DNA from: Sycobia sp. Sy_11
Taxonomy: Eukaryota; Arthropoda; Insecta; Hymenoptera; Epichrysomallidae
Direction: 5' to 3'
NCBI GenBank assembly: GCA_018907035.1
Contig: JACCIC010000053.1
Location: 1,065,001-1,129,000, forward strand
DNA length: 64,000 nt
Part shown: piece after piece, positions 39,364-51,256 of the stretch
How positions within the stretch are numbered: position 1 is the first letter of the stretch
How the letters are laid out: each line of letters begins with the position of its first letter
Translations under genes and position numbers: made by a program
The notes under the pieces: model-generated
The model's input: only the letters and a program-made list of their open reading frames with translations
Told to the model about the DNA's origin: nothing
The model's database searches: none

Positions 39364-40480
39364 GTATTTTCTTAACTAAAGCATCTAGCATAGAATTTAG
39401 CAATCATCTGTGAAATACGAATATATAGCTACCGTTCTCAGGACAACCGAATAATTAGTTGGGATCAGAGTAATCCTGGTTATGTTAAAAAAAAAACGTT
39501 AAAAAATACGTTTTAAAATTCTAGTCCAGTAGCATTACTGGTATCTATGCGTATGGGGTTGTGACACTGCTAATTGACACCCAAAATATTGCAGACTCGT
39601 GTACAATTCACAAGGGTAATTTGGGAAAAGGCTTGATTTTTACAAAGATCTACATTACTATCTAAAAATCGTAAAAACACTATATACGAACTAGTTATAA
39701 AATATAGAAAATGTAAATAAATAGGCTATGTATGCTCCATGTATAGACCAGTAATGTATGTATTTCTCAATGAAAATTAAGATGCAACGTAACCTCTTCA
39801 TGGAGTATACAGTTATCGAAGGGAGAAGTAAATATAACGCGAACAAATATTTCATAAACTTTATTTGTTACATACACAGAGTAAAAGGCTAATAATATAT
39901 TTTATATTTTATATGTTGTATAATATAGATGGCAATCTACACGACAAAATTTCTGCAATGCACCGATACTCATCAGTAAGGTGCAGCAAAATTATTTGTC
40001 TACGATGATCAGTAATAGTAAGTGAAAAATACTGTTAATGTTAATTGACTTCTTATTTATTATTTAGTTACAGACTTAAGTCGATTCGCATCATAGTAAA
40101 GAACAATCTGAATTGTAAAATGACGAGTCAGAGATTTTTTTTTAGATTTTCTGTGTATTCTACCTTTCTTAACTTAATATATCATTATTCTAGCTAGAAT
40201 TTAACAAAATTCTTTCGATAAATTAAATTTTTGTATTAGTATTTTATCATTGGAAGATTATACAAATGCATTTATGTGAATATATATTATATATTTATAA
40301 TTTAGTTTATTTTGTTAGATATGTGATAAGATTTTGTTAATAAAATTATTGCAAGGCCGAAAATTTATTGATAATCGATAAAATCTCCATAACGAATCTA
40401 TCCAAATTCAATATAAATTTTTATCATAAGAAACTCTGATTGCACGCCTGCAATCTTACATTATTATACTTTCACCTCCT

Positions 40481-41161
40481 CGACGTAAGTTTTATATCCT
40501 TACTCCCTCTGCCGCAAGGGCCGTAGTCGCTGAAAGCGTCACATCCCATTAATGCTCGAATCCGCAAACGCGCAAATGACCAATATACCTGCGAGATGGA
40601 CGCAACGTGCAATCGCGCCCACAGGCATTGTTGGCTGGATATATTTTGGCACGTGCGCCGATGGACCTTAAAGATTTTCGGATAAAACACTTTGGGCGCG
40701 GGTTTGTATTGTACTTCTGGACGGCCCCAAGGGGTCGTGGCATACACCCGTCATTTGGTCCTCCATATATATATACAATTACGTTCAATTCGAGCGACAG
40801 CGAGATCATCGAGCCTCGGGTCGACGGCGCGCGTTGCCCCGGCGACCTTGACCTTTATCCGGGCATCTTTTCCGACAAGAATAACGCATGCGACCTCGAT
40901 TGTTTATTTATACATTCGTTTGGTTCTTTCTCCCTCTCGAGCGTTTGCCTTTATTCTACACATCGAACCGATCTGTCTACTTACGCCTGAAAAGAACGAG
41001 CCTCCCGGTCGTATTTGCGCGCTGCATCGACGCTCTATTTCGCTGGCGCTCCTTTTGCCTCCCGCCCCGTCGGATGCGCGTCCCACGACATCCAGCGTGC
41101 GTCCGCGCGCGGGACGACGACGACGGCGACGGCGACTTTTCCCTTCTTGGGGCTCGTACGC

Positions 41162-41211
<50 letters not shown>

Positions 41212-41389
41212 GGAAAACAGCAGCGGGGGAGGAGAAGAGATACTGTTTACTTAGCCCTGAGTTATTGCGCGCCTCGAGGCTTGGGATTTATCTTTTTTTT
41301 CCTCGCCCCTCCGCAGCCGCCACTATCGCCCTCTTCGCCTCTTGAGTCTCGGGCGCGTTTATAAGTCGGATCGAGGTCACGCAATTTTT

Positions 41390-41444
<55 letters not shown>

Positions 41445-41760
41445 TATACATACGCTATATATATATATATATACGCTTATACAGATAGTTATCCGGCCGT
41501 GAGAGCGCGGGCCGCGCGTAGAAAGAGCGTAGCCCGTTTTAATAAAAGCGCGCGAGCGCGCTCGAAATTGCGCGGGAGAAGAACGCAATCTACCGAGATT
41601 TCGCGGTGGCGTTGGGCGGGCGGCGGGGAGGCGGGCTGGAGTCATTTGCTTGGGCAAATGCTTTTTTATTCTTTACTGTGCCGCGAGTGACGCCGTGAGA
41701 TTCTATTAGAGATGTGATGTGTGTGTGTGTGTGGTGTTGTGTAAAAGCGTCCAGACGAAG
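40481..41760. other. GC-rich island with simple repeats
   Basis: (GA)n 41164-41208, (TA)n 41400-41442 and 41457-41473, CpG-rich throughout. Open frames look like chance. Confidence 0.55.
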
Positions 41761-43497
41761 GAATGAGATGCCCATTTAACATAGCAAGCTATTATACAAT
41801 TCAGTTACATTTATTCAAATAGTATTTATATAGCTTATATATACTATTTTATGTTATTCTTGTTATAGGTAAAGATGGATATCTGTATAACATTTGATGG
41901 TAATAAATTACGCTGAAAAAAAAAACGTTTTCTGTATTTAGAATTCAGTTTTTGTTGAGAACTGAGTAAAATTTTAGTTAAATTATTCGATTTATTTAAT
42001 TATTTTTGCCATTGAGACAATACTTTGTTAATTTTGTAGTGTTTTGTTCATTTAAAAATCAATACTGCTGGATTACCTAAATTTTTTCTGTCTATGTGAA
42101 ATATTTGCCTTCGGCAAAAATCTAGCAGATCAAATCAGGTCCGAAAGAGATCGCGAGAAAACAAAATTAGATAAAAATATATCGAAAAAAGCACTGGTTT
42201 TTATTGAAAGAAATAATCAGTTCGTATTTGTTCGTATTTGAATTATAGTAAATTCTTCAATACTCATATAAATTTAGTGACAAATTTATCACATTTAAAT
42301 GATAATAACATAAATACACGCGTAAAATATAAAAATGCTCAAATTATATGTATGCATATATATTGGCTCTCAGTACAGATTATGAAAAATAATAGCATAT
42401 ATAATCTATACACGAATATTGACAAAATAAATCTCTTGGCAGATTTACTTAAAAATTAAATAAGAAAAAATTAAAAAAGAAAAAAAAAAGAAAATAAAAA
42501 TTAAAAAAGAAAAAAGAGAAAAAAAAGAAAAAAATCATGAGTATGAGAGCATAGCAATTGAAAGCATTGATTACACGTACATGTTAACTACAAATAATAA
42601 TTGGCTTTGTTCTTTTATAATATAATATTGACAATAATTATAAAATTGCGTCATATACACAAAGCAGAAGTGACTCGGAACCATGGCTTTCCGTATTCAT
42701 TCATTCCCGTTGTTACCCGTTATCCGGTATACTAGTATTATAATTTTTACAAATCACTTAAAAATAATCATTTATTTATAATTCTCGATCTAGATAGGGC
42801 ATTATTATATAAATTATCATCAGTCGGAATACATATTTAACTTATTCAAAATAATCATCAAAGAGTTTACTGTTTATATGTATCTATCGATTCATGTGCA
42901 GGCAATATTAGCGCCGTATGTTTACATAGATAGTAAAAATTTGTATTTAGTTCAATAGTTGCTTACTGCATCGTACACCTTTTGATTAATAACGATTACT
43001 ATTGGATATATAAGCTTGTTGGATTAAATTATTGTCGAATGCATTTCCTGTACATAATACATTCTTTGCTCAAAGTATAATGAATGTAATCAACTATCGA
43101 TACGAAGTACTTGTGATATCTTATAATATCAATTGATACTTACGTTTGTCGGATCAAGGGAGAATCTCTAAATTTAAGGTTCAAAATTAATTTGTTAAGG
43201 CCGTCAGGTGACTAAATTAAAAAACTTTTTTTAACCGCTTCGTTGAAAATACTCTTTGACAATATTTTAAACTGTATAATATAACAATTAACGATAATTA
43301 CAAAGGGACTGGTATGCATTGTAGCACGTTACAAATACGGAACGACAATATCAATCTCGTTTAAAATACTTGTCTTTTGCTTAACTTTTCCTAGTCGCAC
43401 TTTTTCTGATCTACACCAAGGCGTGAATTTAATTCCTTTGACGGGGATTTTTCACTCTCTTGTACATAATAAGAAAGAGAGTGAGAGAGAGAGAGAC

Positions 43498-43616
<119 letters not shown>

Positions 43617-43717
43617 TCCAATCGTTATAAAGTTCCGTCGGAATTGCGCGGGCATTGCACCGTGTCCGCTTGATCCATTGCAGGAGAGAACAGAGCGGGA
43701 AGAATTATATAACTTGC

Positions 43718-43764
<47 letters not shown>

Positions 43765-43942
43765 TTTTTTTTAATTTAACATTGCAACGTAACCCATTAT
43801 TACTACGACCACGTAAGAGCGAATCTCGACCGTAGAAGGCGATGTTGGTACGTAATGAGACGGCTCGAAACCGGCATTAATTCGTCACACATATACGGTT
43901 TGAATTTCTCAAGATAATCATCGCGAATTTTTTAACGCCGTG

Positions 43943-43991
43943 CGATTTATAATTTTAAATAGAAACGCGATTTATAATTTTAAATAGAAAA
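43943..43991 (+). repeat. Tandem 25-base duplication
   Basis: GCGATTTATAATTTTAAATA and the following GAAA occur twice, the second copy beginning at 43968. Confidence 0.85.
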
Positions 43992-44699
43992 TCATGTAAA
44001 TAGCCAAAGTTTCTTAATTACTTTTTATTAATTTCTCAATTTACCTAACGAAAGTTCATTGTCCACATTTTTAGTTTATTTTTCATTGAACGAAACATTA
44101 GAAACCCGTGTGTCTCTTTTACTAATTTGAAGCCTCTTGTATCAGACATCTAGTTGGGCTCATTGATCGTGAACAGCGCGACACCTTCTACATTCATTGG
44201 ATTCCAAAAAGAGTTGTTTACGTACATCTAAATACGTCAAATAATTGGTCCAAAAGCTGATAATGCATTATAGTTAATTAATTTAAAATATAATCTACAA
44301 CGTCGGAAAATATTATAATACATACGAGATTATAATCTATACACATTTTCGGTATGACGCGCGAACGGGTATTACTATTTACTTCTATCGATTTTTGTCA
44401 TTATTTGCGTGAATAATATTGTCGTACACCGAGTCAAAACAGAAACTATAGCTCTAAAATACTTCCAAACTGATAAATAAATAACAACAATTCAAAGTAT
44501 TCCCTGGCTCTATATTACCGTTGAAACGATGGAGAATTCATGTATATATATTTGTCCATCGGATAAACATCTAAGGTAACGTGAAAATTTCATTAAATTT
44601 TATTGTCATGGCACATTATTCTTTCTATTATTCGTCATAGCCCCCATATTTATGATTCTATTATTGGTCTAATCTGCGACCCAAGGCTGTAAAGGTCAA

Positions 44700-44730
44700 T
44701 TTGTAAACAAAGCGCATAAATTTTTATAGC
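44700..44730 (+). promoter_or_regulatory. Forkhead-like module, copy 2 (upstream of zen)
   Basis: Same word as at 22648-22680, with two bases deleted and three substitutions. Here CATAAA also fits a Caudal-type TTTATG core on the minus strand. It is 4.2 kb upstream of the zen start. Confidence 0.4.
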
Positions 44731-45590
44731 CTCGCTTGTGCCGATCGGTAGAGGGCCCGCACTCGAACGGCGTCTCATCATTAGGCTAAAATTCCCGAGA
44801 ATTTTTTAAATAATTGTACATAATTAACTTTGCAATATAAATGTTTCTGTACCCCTCGTCTCGTCTGCGTTAATTGAAAAATGATTCGGTCCAATTTGTT
44901 TTTAATAGTTTTATTAACAAATTATTTCGCAAATTTAATTAAATGTACAAGGAATTGAAAGTGGACTTTATGCTAAAATTATCGGATCTAAATAATAATA
45001 ATAATAATAATAATTAATAAATTATTATTCGTAATTTAAAGTTTAGTTTCACCTGCGCCCTGTTGAAACTTATTTATTCGTGATTTTTGAACATTAATTA
45101 TGAATTAAAGTATTAGGTATGTATACAAACGAACATATTCTTTATAAAAATAGAAGAAAACTTAAAAGAAGCCAATCCGAATGGGCATTTATTTATTGAC
45201 TGAAGCGAGAGGTTTAAAATCTAGTTGAGATTCAATTGTTATATATAATTAGAATGGAATTCGTTTTGAGTGATGTATATATAAGGTAGGCCAAGACATA
45301 TTTTGAATCATATCTAAAGGAAAAAATTAACTTATATATAATGAAAAAATTAACTTACTTATATGTAACGTTATAACAATTTGTGTAACGATATGAAAAA
45401 TTGAATTATTTAAATATTCAAAAATCTTCGAACTGTTGCAAAATTCTATGCAAGCACAAAATAATAGACGAATGTAGAATGCCACATTAATCGATTACTG
45501 GCTAAGACGATACAGCGAGACTGGGAATCTTGGAATTGGCAGTAGTTATATGTATTAATGCATATATACTATATATAATATATATAGTAT

Positions 45591-45790
45591 TTCATTTGTC
45601 CCGAGTCAAACCAGAAGCCTACCCGCGCGCCTTGACGTCACGTTCAGAATTTTAACCTTTCCGACCGGCAGACCGACACGCCCCGCTGTAAAAATTGGGG
45701 CCAAATCGTTAACCAGGGATCGCAAATCCGATTACATATTAGACGTACGTCTCTGTTCCCTTTTTTTCTGCCCCTGTCTTTCCTGTATAT

Positions 45791-45842
<52 letters not shown>

Positions 45843-45886
45843 GTTGAACCATGTACACGGCGCCGTCGCCAGCTGATTTACAATCT

Positions 45887-45930
<44 letters not shown>

Positions 45931-46052
45931 GTGTCTTTCAGACGTAGCCCAACCTCCTTCTCCTCCCATCTCGTAAGGATATAAGCGCAAATCTCCGGCG
46001 CGACGTCCGCCGTCAAGTGTCTGGACCGCGCCGGAGTAATGAGTCTCCGTTC

Positions 46053-46091
<39 letters not shown>

Positions 46092-46330
46092 GAAGGTATA
46101 GTGGAAGAGAGGTGAACGCGATTCGCACGGAGATACGGGGGCGATGGGTGCCGGAAGAACGGGCCAGCCAAAAGCTCACAGAAATGTATATATGCATCTA
46201 TCTGTATATCTAAACGCTTACAGACCATGTTGTATACCTTGATGGGTTAACGGCGTGTGTGTGGGGGGGGGGGGTCGGGGGTAGAATTGGCGTGACTATG
46301 TCGCACCCCGAAGACTCTCTCCACCTGCGG
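45591..46330. other. GC-rich island with (TA)n
   Basis: It has a perfect TGACGTCA palindrome at 45633-45640 and (TA)n at 45795-45840, 45889-45927 and 46057-46088, with a G-run at 46262-46273. Confidence 0.55.
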
Positions 46331-47880
46331 CGATGCCTGCTCGCGTGATATTCTGCACTTTGCAGTCCCCAGGCTTATTTTTAGTTTTTTCTTCTTTTTT
46401 TTTCCTTTTTGAGAAGGATTGATACATATTTTTAAACGAAGAATTGTGAACCAAATAATAAATAAATAAAATTAATTACATTTAACTATGTGTTCAGTAT
46501 TAAGGGAGTTCCGATAAAACAATTGGGTTGAAATAAATAATATTCCTTTATATTAATAAAATAAGACAATAATTAATAAAATAGGACTATCAAAAAAATA
46601 ATAACCATACAAATATTTATTGATTGAATTAAATAAGACAATGGTAAATAATATCGTTGGACCTCCAGCATTAAACAATTAGTATATATAACAATAGCTT
46701 TTTTTTTTTAATTAATAATCGCATGCGACATAGTACTTGATATTTCATCCAATTTTGTATGATCTTATTAAGGTGATATTAAAGAGAAGTTAAGTTAGAA
46801 TTTGACGTTTTCTTGGAAAAATTCTATTACACAACTTTATAATTGAAATCAGTGTTTTGTGGTTAAAAATCTTATCGTGTAAATTAACAAGAAGGCAATT
46901 GATGGATGGGAATTTCGTTTATCATTTAATATTCATAAATTGTAAATAAAGATCATTTGCATGTTTTCTTGCTGAAATAGATTCTTCCGAAATTACGAAA
47001 ACTTGTCAAAATTGCAAGACGGCATTGGGATTATTAAGGAAGTTATTCGCGATTTTTCAAGTATGTATACATTTGTTAATATGTTGTACATTTGTCAATT
47101 AATGTAGCATCGACGCATTATTTTTAGCTACAAAGAAATTTAGTAAATTAACACATCTCCGTGCAATTGAACGAATAAAATAAAATAAAATGAAAAAAAT
47201 TTTGGATTCAAATATTTTCTCATTTTCTTCTGAAATATTCTTCTGAAATGTAAGATATAAAATTATAAGACAAACATATAGATTTCAAATATTAATTTTA
47301 AGAAGTCATAATGGATTTTTTTTCTTTTTGACGAATATAAGAAATTGTTGCTCTGAGTATTGTTTTGAAAATTAATGATTTTTGAAAAATAATCATAATA
47401 GATTTTATGATGTGAGAGAATGCTTATATTTTGGTCTACTTTTTGTATTATAGAAATATTTCTAATCCTGATTCTGTCCATTAATTATTTTTGAATAATC
47501 CGTTTAATATTTAACACTGCACATCATATATCAACAAACAGTCTGAATAACAAATATATCATTATTGAATAAATTGTCAACAAAAAAAAATTTAGATCTA
47601 AATTTAACAAGCGTTCATTTCCATATTTTCGTTTATGCAAAAACCATACAATTGTCTAAATGTACAATTTTGGGAATGCAAATTTACGGATGTCCAATGG
47701 AAAGTTAAAATTCATTCGTTGACATGATATGCATCGTATTTATCAAATATTTATTGTTCACCGGTAGTGAGTATTACGTAATAATTCGTTCAACGCTCGA
47801 CATTCCCCATAAATTAATAATATCGTCAAATTAAACAGTTTAATTTTATATTATTTAAGAATGAATACAGTGTTCGAAAA
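46331..47880. other. AT-rich spacer
   Basis: No coding or structural signal recognised. Confidence 0.5.
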
Positions 47881-48259
47881 ATTTTCTCTCTACCAATGCA
47901 ATGGTATCTAACTTATCGTTGAATTCACGGCAATTTCCAGTTGAACGACGAAGCCAGTAGCCTCTACTGCCTCTCGCGCAATATTCTCGAACGACCGTAA
48001 GCTCACCTCCCCGATAATCCCCGCCAGTCCTTGACTTTTGTAAAAATACCAATTTGTTTTTCCGCTCTAACTGGGATCTGTTATCGCTGCAAGTATCCCC
48101 GCGGCATCGACGTGTATCGTCGAATTCGTCGCGTTTATAGCTACGCACGCGAGTACGAGGCGTGTGCATATACGTAGCGAGACGTCGAATTTTGACTTAT
48201 ATAATTGCATATACATATACCAGCAGCACTCGGCACCTGTGCTTCGTGGCTGTACGTGC

Positions 48260-48305
<46 letters not shown>

Positions 48306-48466
48306 AAAACATTATGCACATTTGACTCGATTTTCCTGTTAAGACAGGCTACGACGAATACGAGGTAAAGCCGAGGGGCTTTTCGCACGCAGACGTCTCG
48401 CCCGCAGACACATTAATTATCGATGCCGAAAATTAATCCGTCTGGCAGACAGTCTTTTCTGTCTCG

Positions 48467-48507
<41 letters not shown>

Positions 48508-48939
48508 GCGTGTGCATATACAGCTATATACATAATATTCAGGCAAATTTTTCCAGCGTCGTGCGTCCATTGGCGGGCGGCGGGGGGGGGGGGAGGCAGG
48601 ATCCAGGTAGCGCGTGTGTACACGACCGCGAGCGGCTCACGCCACAAACCCGCAGCCGCAGGCCGTACCTACGCCTCTAGCTAGGCCTCCTCTAATAGGC
48701 GCCCGCATTATCTATCTGTCTATCTTTGTCCTATCGCAGGAAGTGCCGCGATCGGCGCCGACGACGGCCGGCGGCGGGTCGGGGGGGGGGGGCGGGGGAG
48801 TAGGGCAGCAAGGGGGCCGATTGCACCTGATTTTTGCACGGAGATACCGGGCCGACGACGTAGCCGCGTGCCTCCGATTGCGGCCAGGACGAGGCGGCGT
48901 GCTCGGGTAGGGCGGGGGGGGCCGAAGGTCCGAGGGGCC
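47881..48939. other. zen upstream region
   Basis: GC-rich, with (TA)n 48262-48302 and 48471-48505, G-runs near 48582-48593 and 48781-48791, and the CAGGTAG site. It presumably contains zen regulatory DNA. Confidence 0.55.
48604..48610 (+). promoter_or_regulatory. CAGGTAG (TAGteam/Zelda-type) site upstream of zen
   Basis: This is an exact CAGGTAG heptamer 363 bases before the predicted start. In Drosophila this is the optimal Zelda motif, and zen is one of the early zygotic genes activated through it. A single heptamer can occur by chance, so its function here is inference. Confidence 0.4.
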
Positions 48940-48947
48940 TATATATT
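48940..48947 (+). promoter_or_regulatory. zen: TATA box of zen
   Basis: TATATATT lies about 31-33 bases upstream of a TCAGTT initiator, the normal spacing for a focused insect promoter. It sits at the end of a G-rich block and is not part of a (TA)n microsatellite. Confidence 0.75.
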
Positions 48948-48970
48948 GAGCAACGCCGGCCGGAAAAATC

Positions 48971-48976
48971 TCAGTT
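48971..48976 (+). promoter_or_regulatory. zen: Initiator / probable zen transcription start
   Basis: TCAGTT matches the arthropod initiator TCAKTY, with A+1 at 48973. From there to the ATG at 49162 is a 189-base leader in which I see no upstream ATG. I see no clear downstream promoter element at +28. Confidence 0.7.
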
Positions 48977-49161
48977 GAGAGTTGTCCTCGCATCGAGTTG
49001 CACGCCAGTAGTCGCGCCAGTGTTATTAAATCGCCCTTGGAAAAGTTTTTGTGCACGCACGCTCGTCGAACGATTTGTGAACCGGTTGAGTAATTCGAAT
49101 ATTCGCTCGCCGAGAAGCGATAGTACCGCTCGACGTTCTCGCACCAAGCACGGCCAGGAAG

Positions 49162-49603
49162 ATGACGCTTAAGGAGTTCAACGAGCGCCTGGCCGCCATA
49201 GCCCGCCGCGACATGGAGGCGTCGCGCAAGTCCTCGGCCTCGTCCACCTGCTCGTCCTCCCTCTCGTCCGGCTCGTCGGCGCGCGACGGCGGCTCGCCGG
49301 CGTCCACGGCCTCGAGCCTCGCGTCCACGGGCTCGCCGGGCTCAGCCGGCTGGAGGAGCGACTCGTCCTCGGCGGCCTCGTCCTGGTCGGGTCAGGCGCC
49401 CGCGGACTGTCCCTGGACCGTCGAGGGCGAGATCAATCGCCTGCTGCTGATCGATCAGCGCCAGCAGCACCAGCGCAGCCCGCTTCTGATGATACAGCAG
49501 CATTCCCAGCTGCCGGGCACGCATCGGCGCTGGAATCACACCGAGAGCCCGGTGTTCAAGAAGGAGCCGATGGACGACAATTTCGGCGGCCTCGGCCACG
49601 AAG
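49162..49603 (+). CDS. zen: zerknullt (Hox3) exon 1
   Basis: This is the first of three exons of a 489-residue Hox3-type homeodomain protein, a nuclear DNA-binding factor that in insects acts in serosa and amnion. The exon gives residues 1-147 plus one base. It starts MTLKEFNERL, is very Ser-rich from about residue 21 to 77, contains DCPWTVEGE at 82-90, a Gln/His stretch at 98-115, and FKKEP at 132-136, which fits a SUMO acceptor consensus. Third codon positions are almost all G or C, unlike the surrounding DNA. The ATG is the first after the predicted transcription start, with GAAG just before it. The exon ends at GAAG|GTGGGT in phase 1. The gene is the only one on this strand in the window and points away from pb. 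Confidence 0.93.
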
Positions 49604-50023
49604 GTGGGTTTTTTTTTTTCGTTTTTTTCTCTCTCTCTCATATAATTCCCGTTCTTTAATTTCATCAATTAACAAAAAGTTAATAATTCGGTGAAGCGTG
49701 AATTTTCGATCAAATTCTTGAATAAAAATTTGTTTATGTTTTTGGATTTTGGGACATTGCCGCGGCTATGTTTACATTGAATTGGATAACAACAGTCGCG
49801 AACCTGAAATTCCTGGATCAAAGCTAACATTGTATTTTGATTACGTTTATGAAATTGGAGTGGGGTTTGGGATCAATGAACTAAATAAAATTACTTTCAC
49901 GAGAACGTCTGCTTACAAAAAATACAAACACTAAGCCAAATACGTTTCGTTTAATTTTTCCTTCAACCATTCGCATTTAAATGTCTCGTGTGTATTTAAC
50001 AAAAGTTCTCTGCCCGTTTACAG
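49604..50023 (+). other. zen: zen intron 1
   Basis: A 420-base intron with GTGGGT at its start and a pyrimidine-rich TTTACAG end. It is AT-rich apart from the edges and has a T9 and a short (CT)n at its start. It separates the Ser-rich N-terminus from the homeodomain eight residues upstream of the latter. Confidence 0.85.
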
Positions 50024-50253
50024 CCGGCGAACGCAAGCAGAGCACCGGCAAGCGCTCGCGCACCGCCTACTCCTCCGCCCAGCTCCTCGAGCTCGAGAAG
50101 GAGTTCAAGAATTGCCGCTACCTCTGCCGGCCCAAGCGCATCCATCTCGCGGAGGCCCTGCGCCTCACCGAGCGCCAGATCAAGATCTGGTTCCAGAACC
50201 GGCGCATGAAGTACAAGAAGGAGGTCAACGTGCGCAAGGGCGAGGACCATAAT

Positions 50254-50285
<32 letters not shown>

Positions 50286-50645
50286 GAGCGGCAGCGCGAA
50301 CAACGTCAAGTTGAGCGGCATCATAAACAACAACAACAACAACAACGGCTCGCCGGACGGCTCGCCGATGGCCGACTCGCCGCTGAACGTCAACGAGGCC
50401 TGCGAGCTCGCCAACGGCTCGCGCATCAAGCTCGAGTCGTCCGACGTCATCATGACGGACTCGTCGTCCCGGCAGACCCCGCCGTCCCTCGGCAACGGCT
50501 GGTCGTCGATCCTCAATCAGCGCTCGATGCTGTCCCATTATCCCGTGAACAACGCGCTCACCGGCACCGAGGCCCTCACCCGCTCCTGCGGCGGCTTCGT
50601 CTATCAGCAGGCCACGCCGCTGCTGCAGCGCTATCCGGAATCGAG
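50024..50645 (+). CDS. zen: zerknullt (Hox3) exon 2 with homeodomain
   Basis: The acceptor is TTTACAG at 50017-50023. Joining to exon 1 keeps frame (phase 1). The homeodomain is residues 156-215: RSRTAY near its start, YLCRPKR at homeodomain positions 25-31, and helix 3 with [14 protein letters not shown] including W48, F49, Q50, N51 and R53, so all the key DNA-contact residues are present. YLCRP is shared with Hox2/Hox3 proteins, and the overall diverged sequence fits insect zen better than a canonical Hox gene. After it come two Asn-rich runs (50251-50288 and 50323-50346), a second SUMO-like motif IKLE, and a Ser/Thr-rich tail. The exon ends TCGAG|GTAAGC in phase 2. Without splicing the frame would stop at once (AGG TAA), giving a 355-residue protein. 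Confidence 0.96.
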
Positions 50646-50786
50646 GTAAGCAATCATCGAGTCTATTATTAACGCATTTATGGGCCATCGTTTACCCGCG
50701 CATCCGTTTACGCGGCGGGGCTATCGAAGCCCGCCTAACGATTTCGATCGCAGTGTCTCATTCTCGTTACTCGGGCCTGCTTACAG
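50646..50786 (+). other. zen: zen intron 2
   Basis: A 141-base intron, GTAAGC to TTACAG, and phase compatible. It has an in-frame TAA at its third to fifth base, so its retention would truncate the protein just before the Gln-rich tail. Confidence 0.8.
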
Positions 50787-50994
50787 GGACGGCAACTGCG
50801 TCAATTTCACCTCGGACGCCTACTATCAGTACGGCCAGCAGTTCGGCAGCGGAACGCTCAGCGGTAACGGCAGCGTGTCCACCCAGTTCTTCGCTCAGCA
50901 GCAGCAGCACCAGCAGCAGCAGCACCAGCAGCAGAATACTACATCCGTGTTCGGTAGCCATCAGCAGTACTCCTGGCAGAATCAGCAATTCGCC

Positions 50995-51030
<36 letters not shown>

Positions 51031-51192
51031 CAATTGCTCGTCGCCCGGCAGCAGCAGCAGCAACAGCAGCAACAGCAGCAGCAGCAGCATCAACTCATGC
51101 TGCAGCAGCAAGCAGCAGCAGCAGCCGCAGCGATCGCAGTGCCAGTACGCCGCCCAGAATTGCGCGGCACAATTCAATTCCGTGAATTATAA
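50787..51192 (+). CDS. zen: zerknullt (Hox3) exon 3, glutamine-rich C-terminus
   Basis: The acceptor is CTTACAG ending at 50786, and the phase-2 junction restores an Arg codon. The intron is only 141 bases. The exon reads DGNCVNFTSDAYYQYGQQFGSG, then long Gln tracts (about 50898-51111) broken by His, Ala and Leu, then seven Ala and an Arg-containing tail ending in FREL and TAA at 51190-51192. Such Gln-rich tails are typical of activation domains in insect Hox proteins. The last 27 residues are suspicious. After CAA at 51109-51111 the frame passes from Gln to Ala codons, while the neighbouring frame, which stops at 51218-51220, has richer gene-like content; see findings. Exon identity is firm, but the annotated end is not. 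Confidence 0.85.
50898..51115 (+). repeat. CAG/CAA repeat tract in zen exon 3
   Basis: Several CAG/CAA runs occur here, the longest pure one being about ten CAG at 50998-51027, separated by CAC/CAT interruptions. This is a length-variable, slip-prone region. Confidence 0.9.
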
Positions 51193-51231
51193 CGAATCGC
51201 TTTGGCTTAGCAATTATTAGATTATTATAGC

Positions 51232-51256
51232 AATAAATATATACATATATAATAAA
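51232..51256 (+). terminator. zen: zen polyadenylation signals
   Basis: AATAAA occurs at 51232-51237 and again at 51251-51256, 40 and 59 bases after the annotated stop. Either gives a short 3' UTR. They also lie just after the alternative stop at 51218-51220. Confidence 0.65.

Larger units (their letters stand above)
36481..40480. other. AT-rich spacer
   Basis: It holds the SHIPPO-like ORF (37.3 kb) and the tandem duplication (39 kb), listed separately. Nothing else was seen. Confidence 0.5.

Noticed and set aside
47855..48169. 104-codon minus-strand frame upstream of zen
   Set aside because: No motif, no codon bias toward G/C third positions as in the real genes.
49996..50688. 230-codon Val/Leu-rich minus-strand frame over zen exon 2
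   Set aside because: It is the antisense of the homeodomain and Asn codons.
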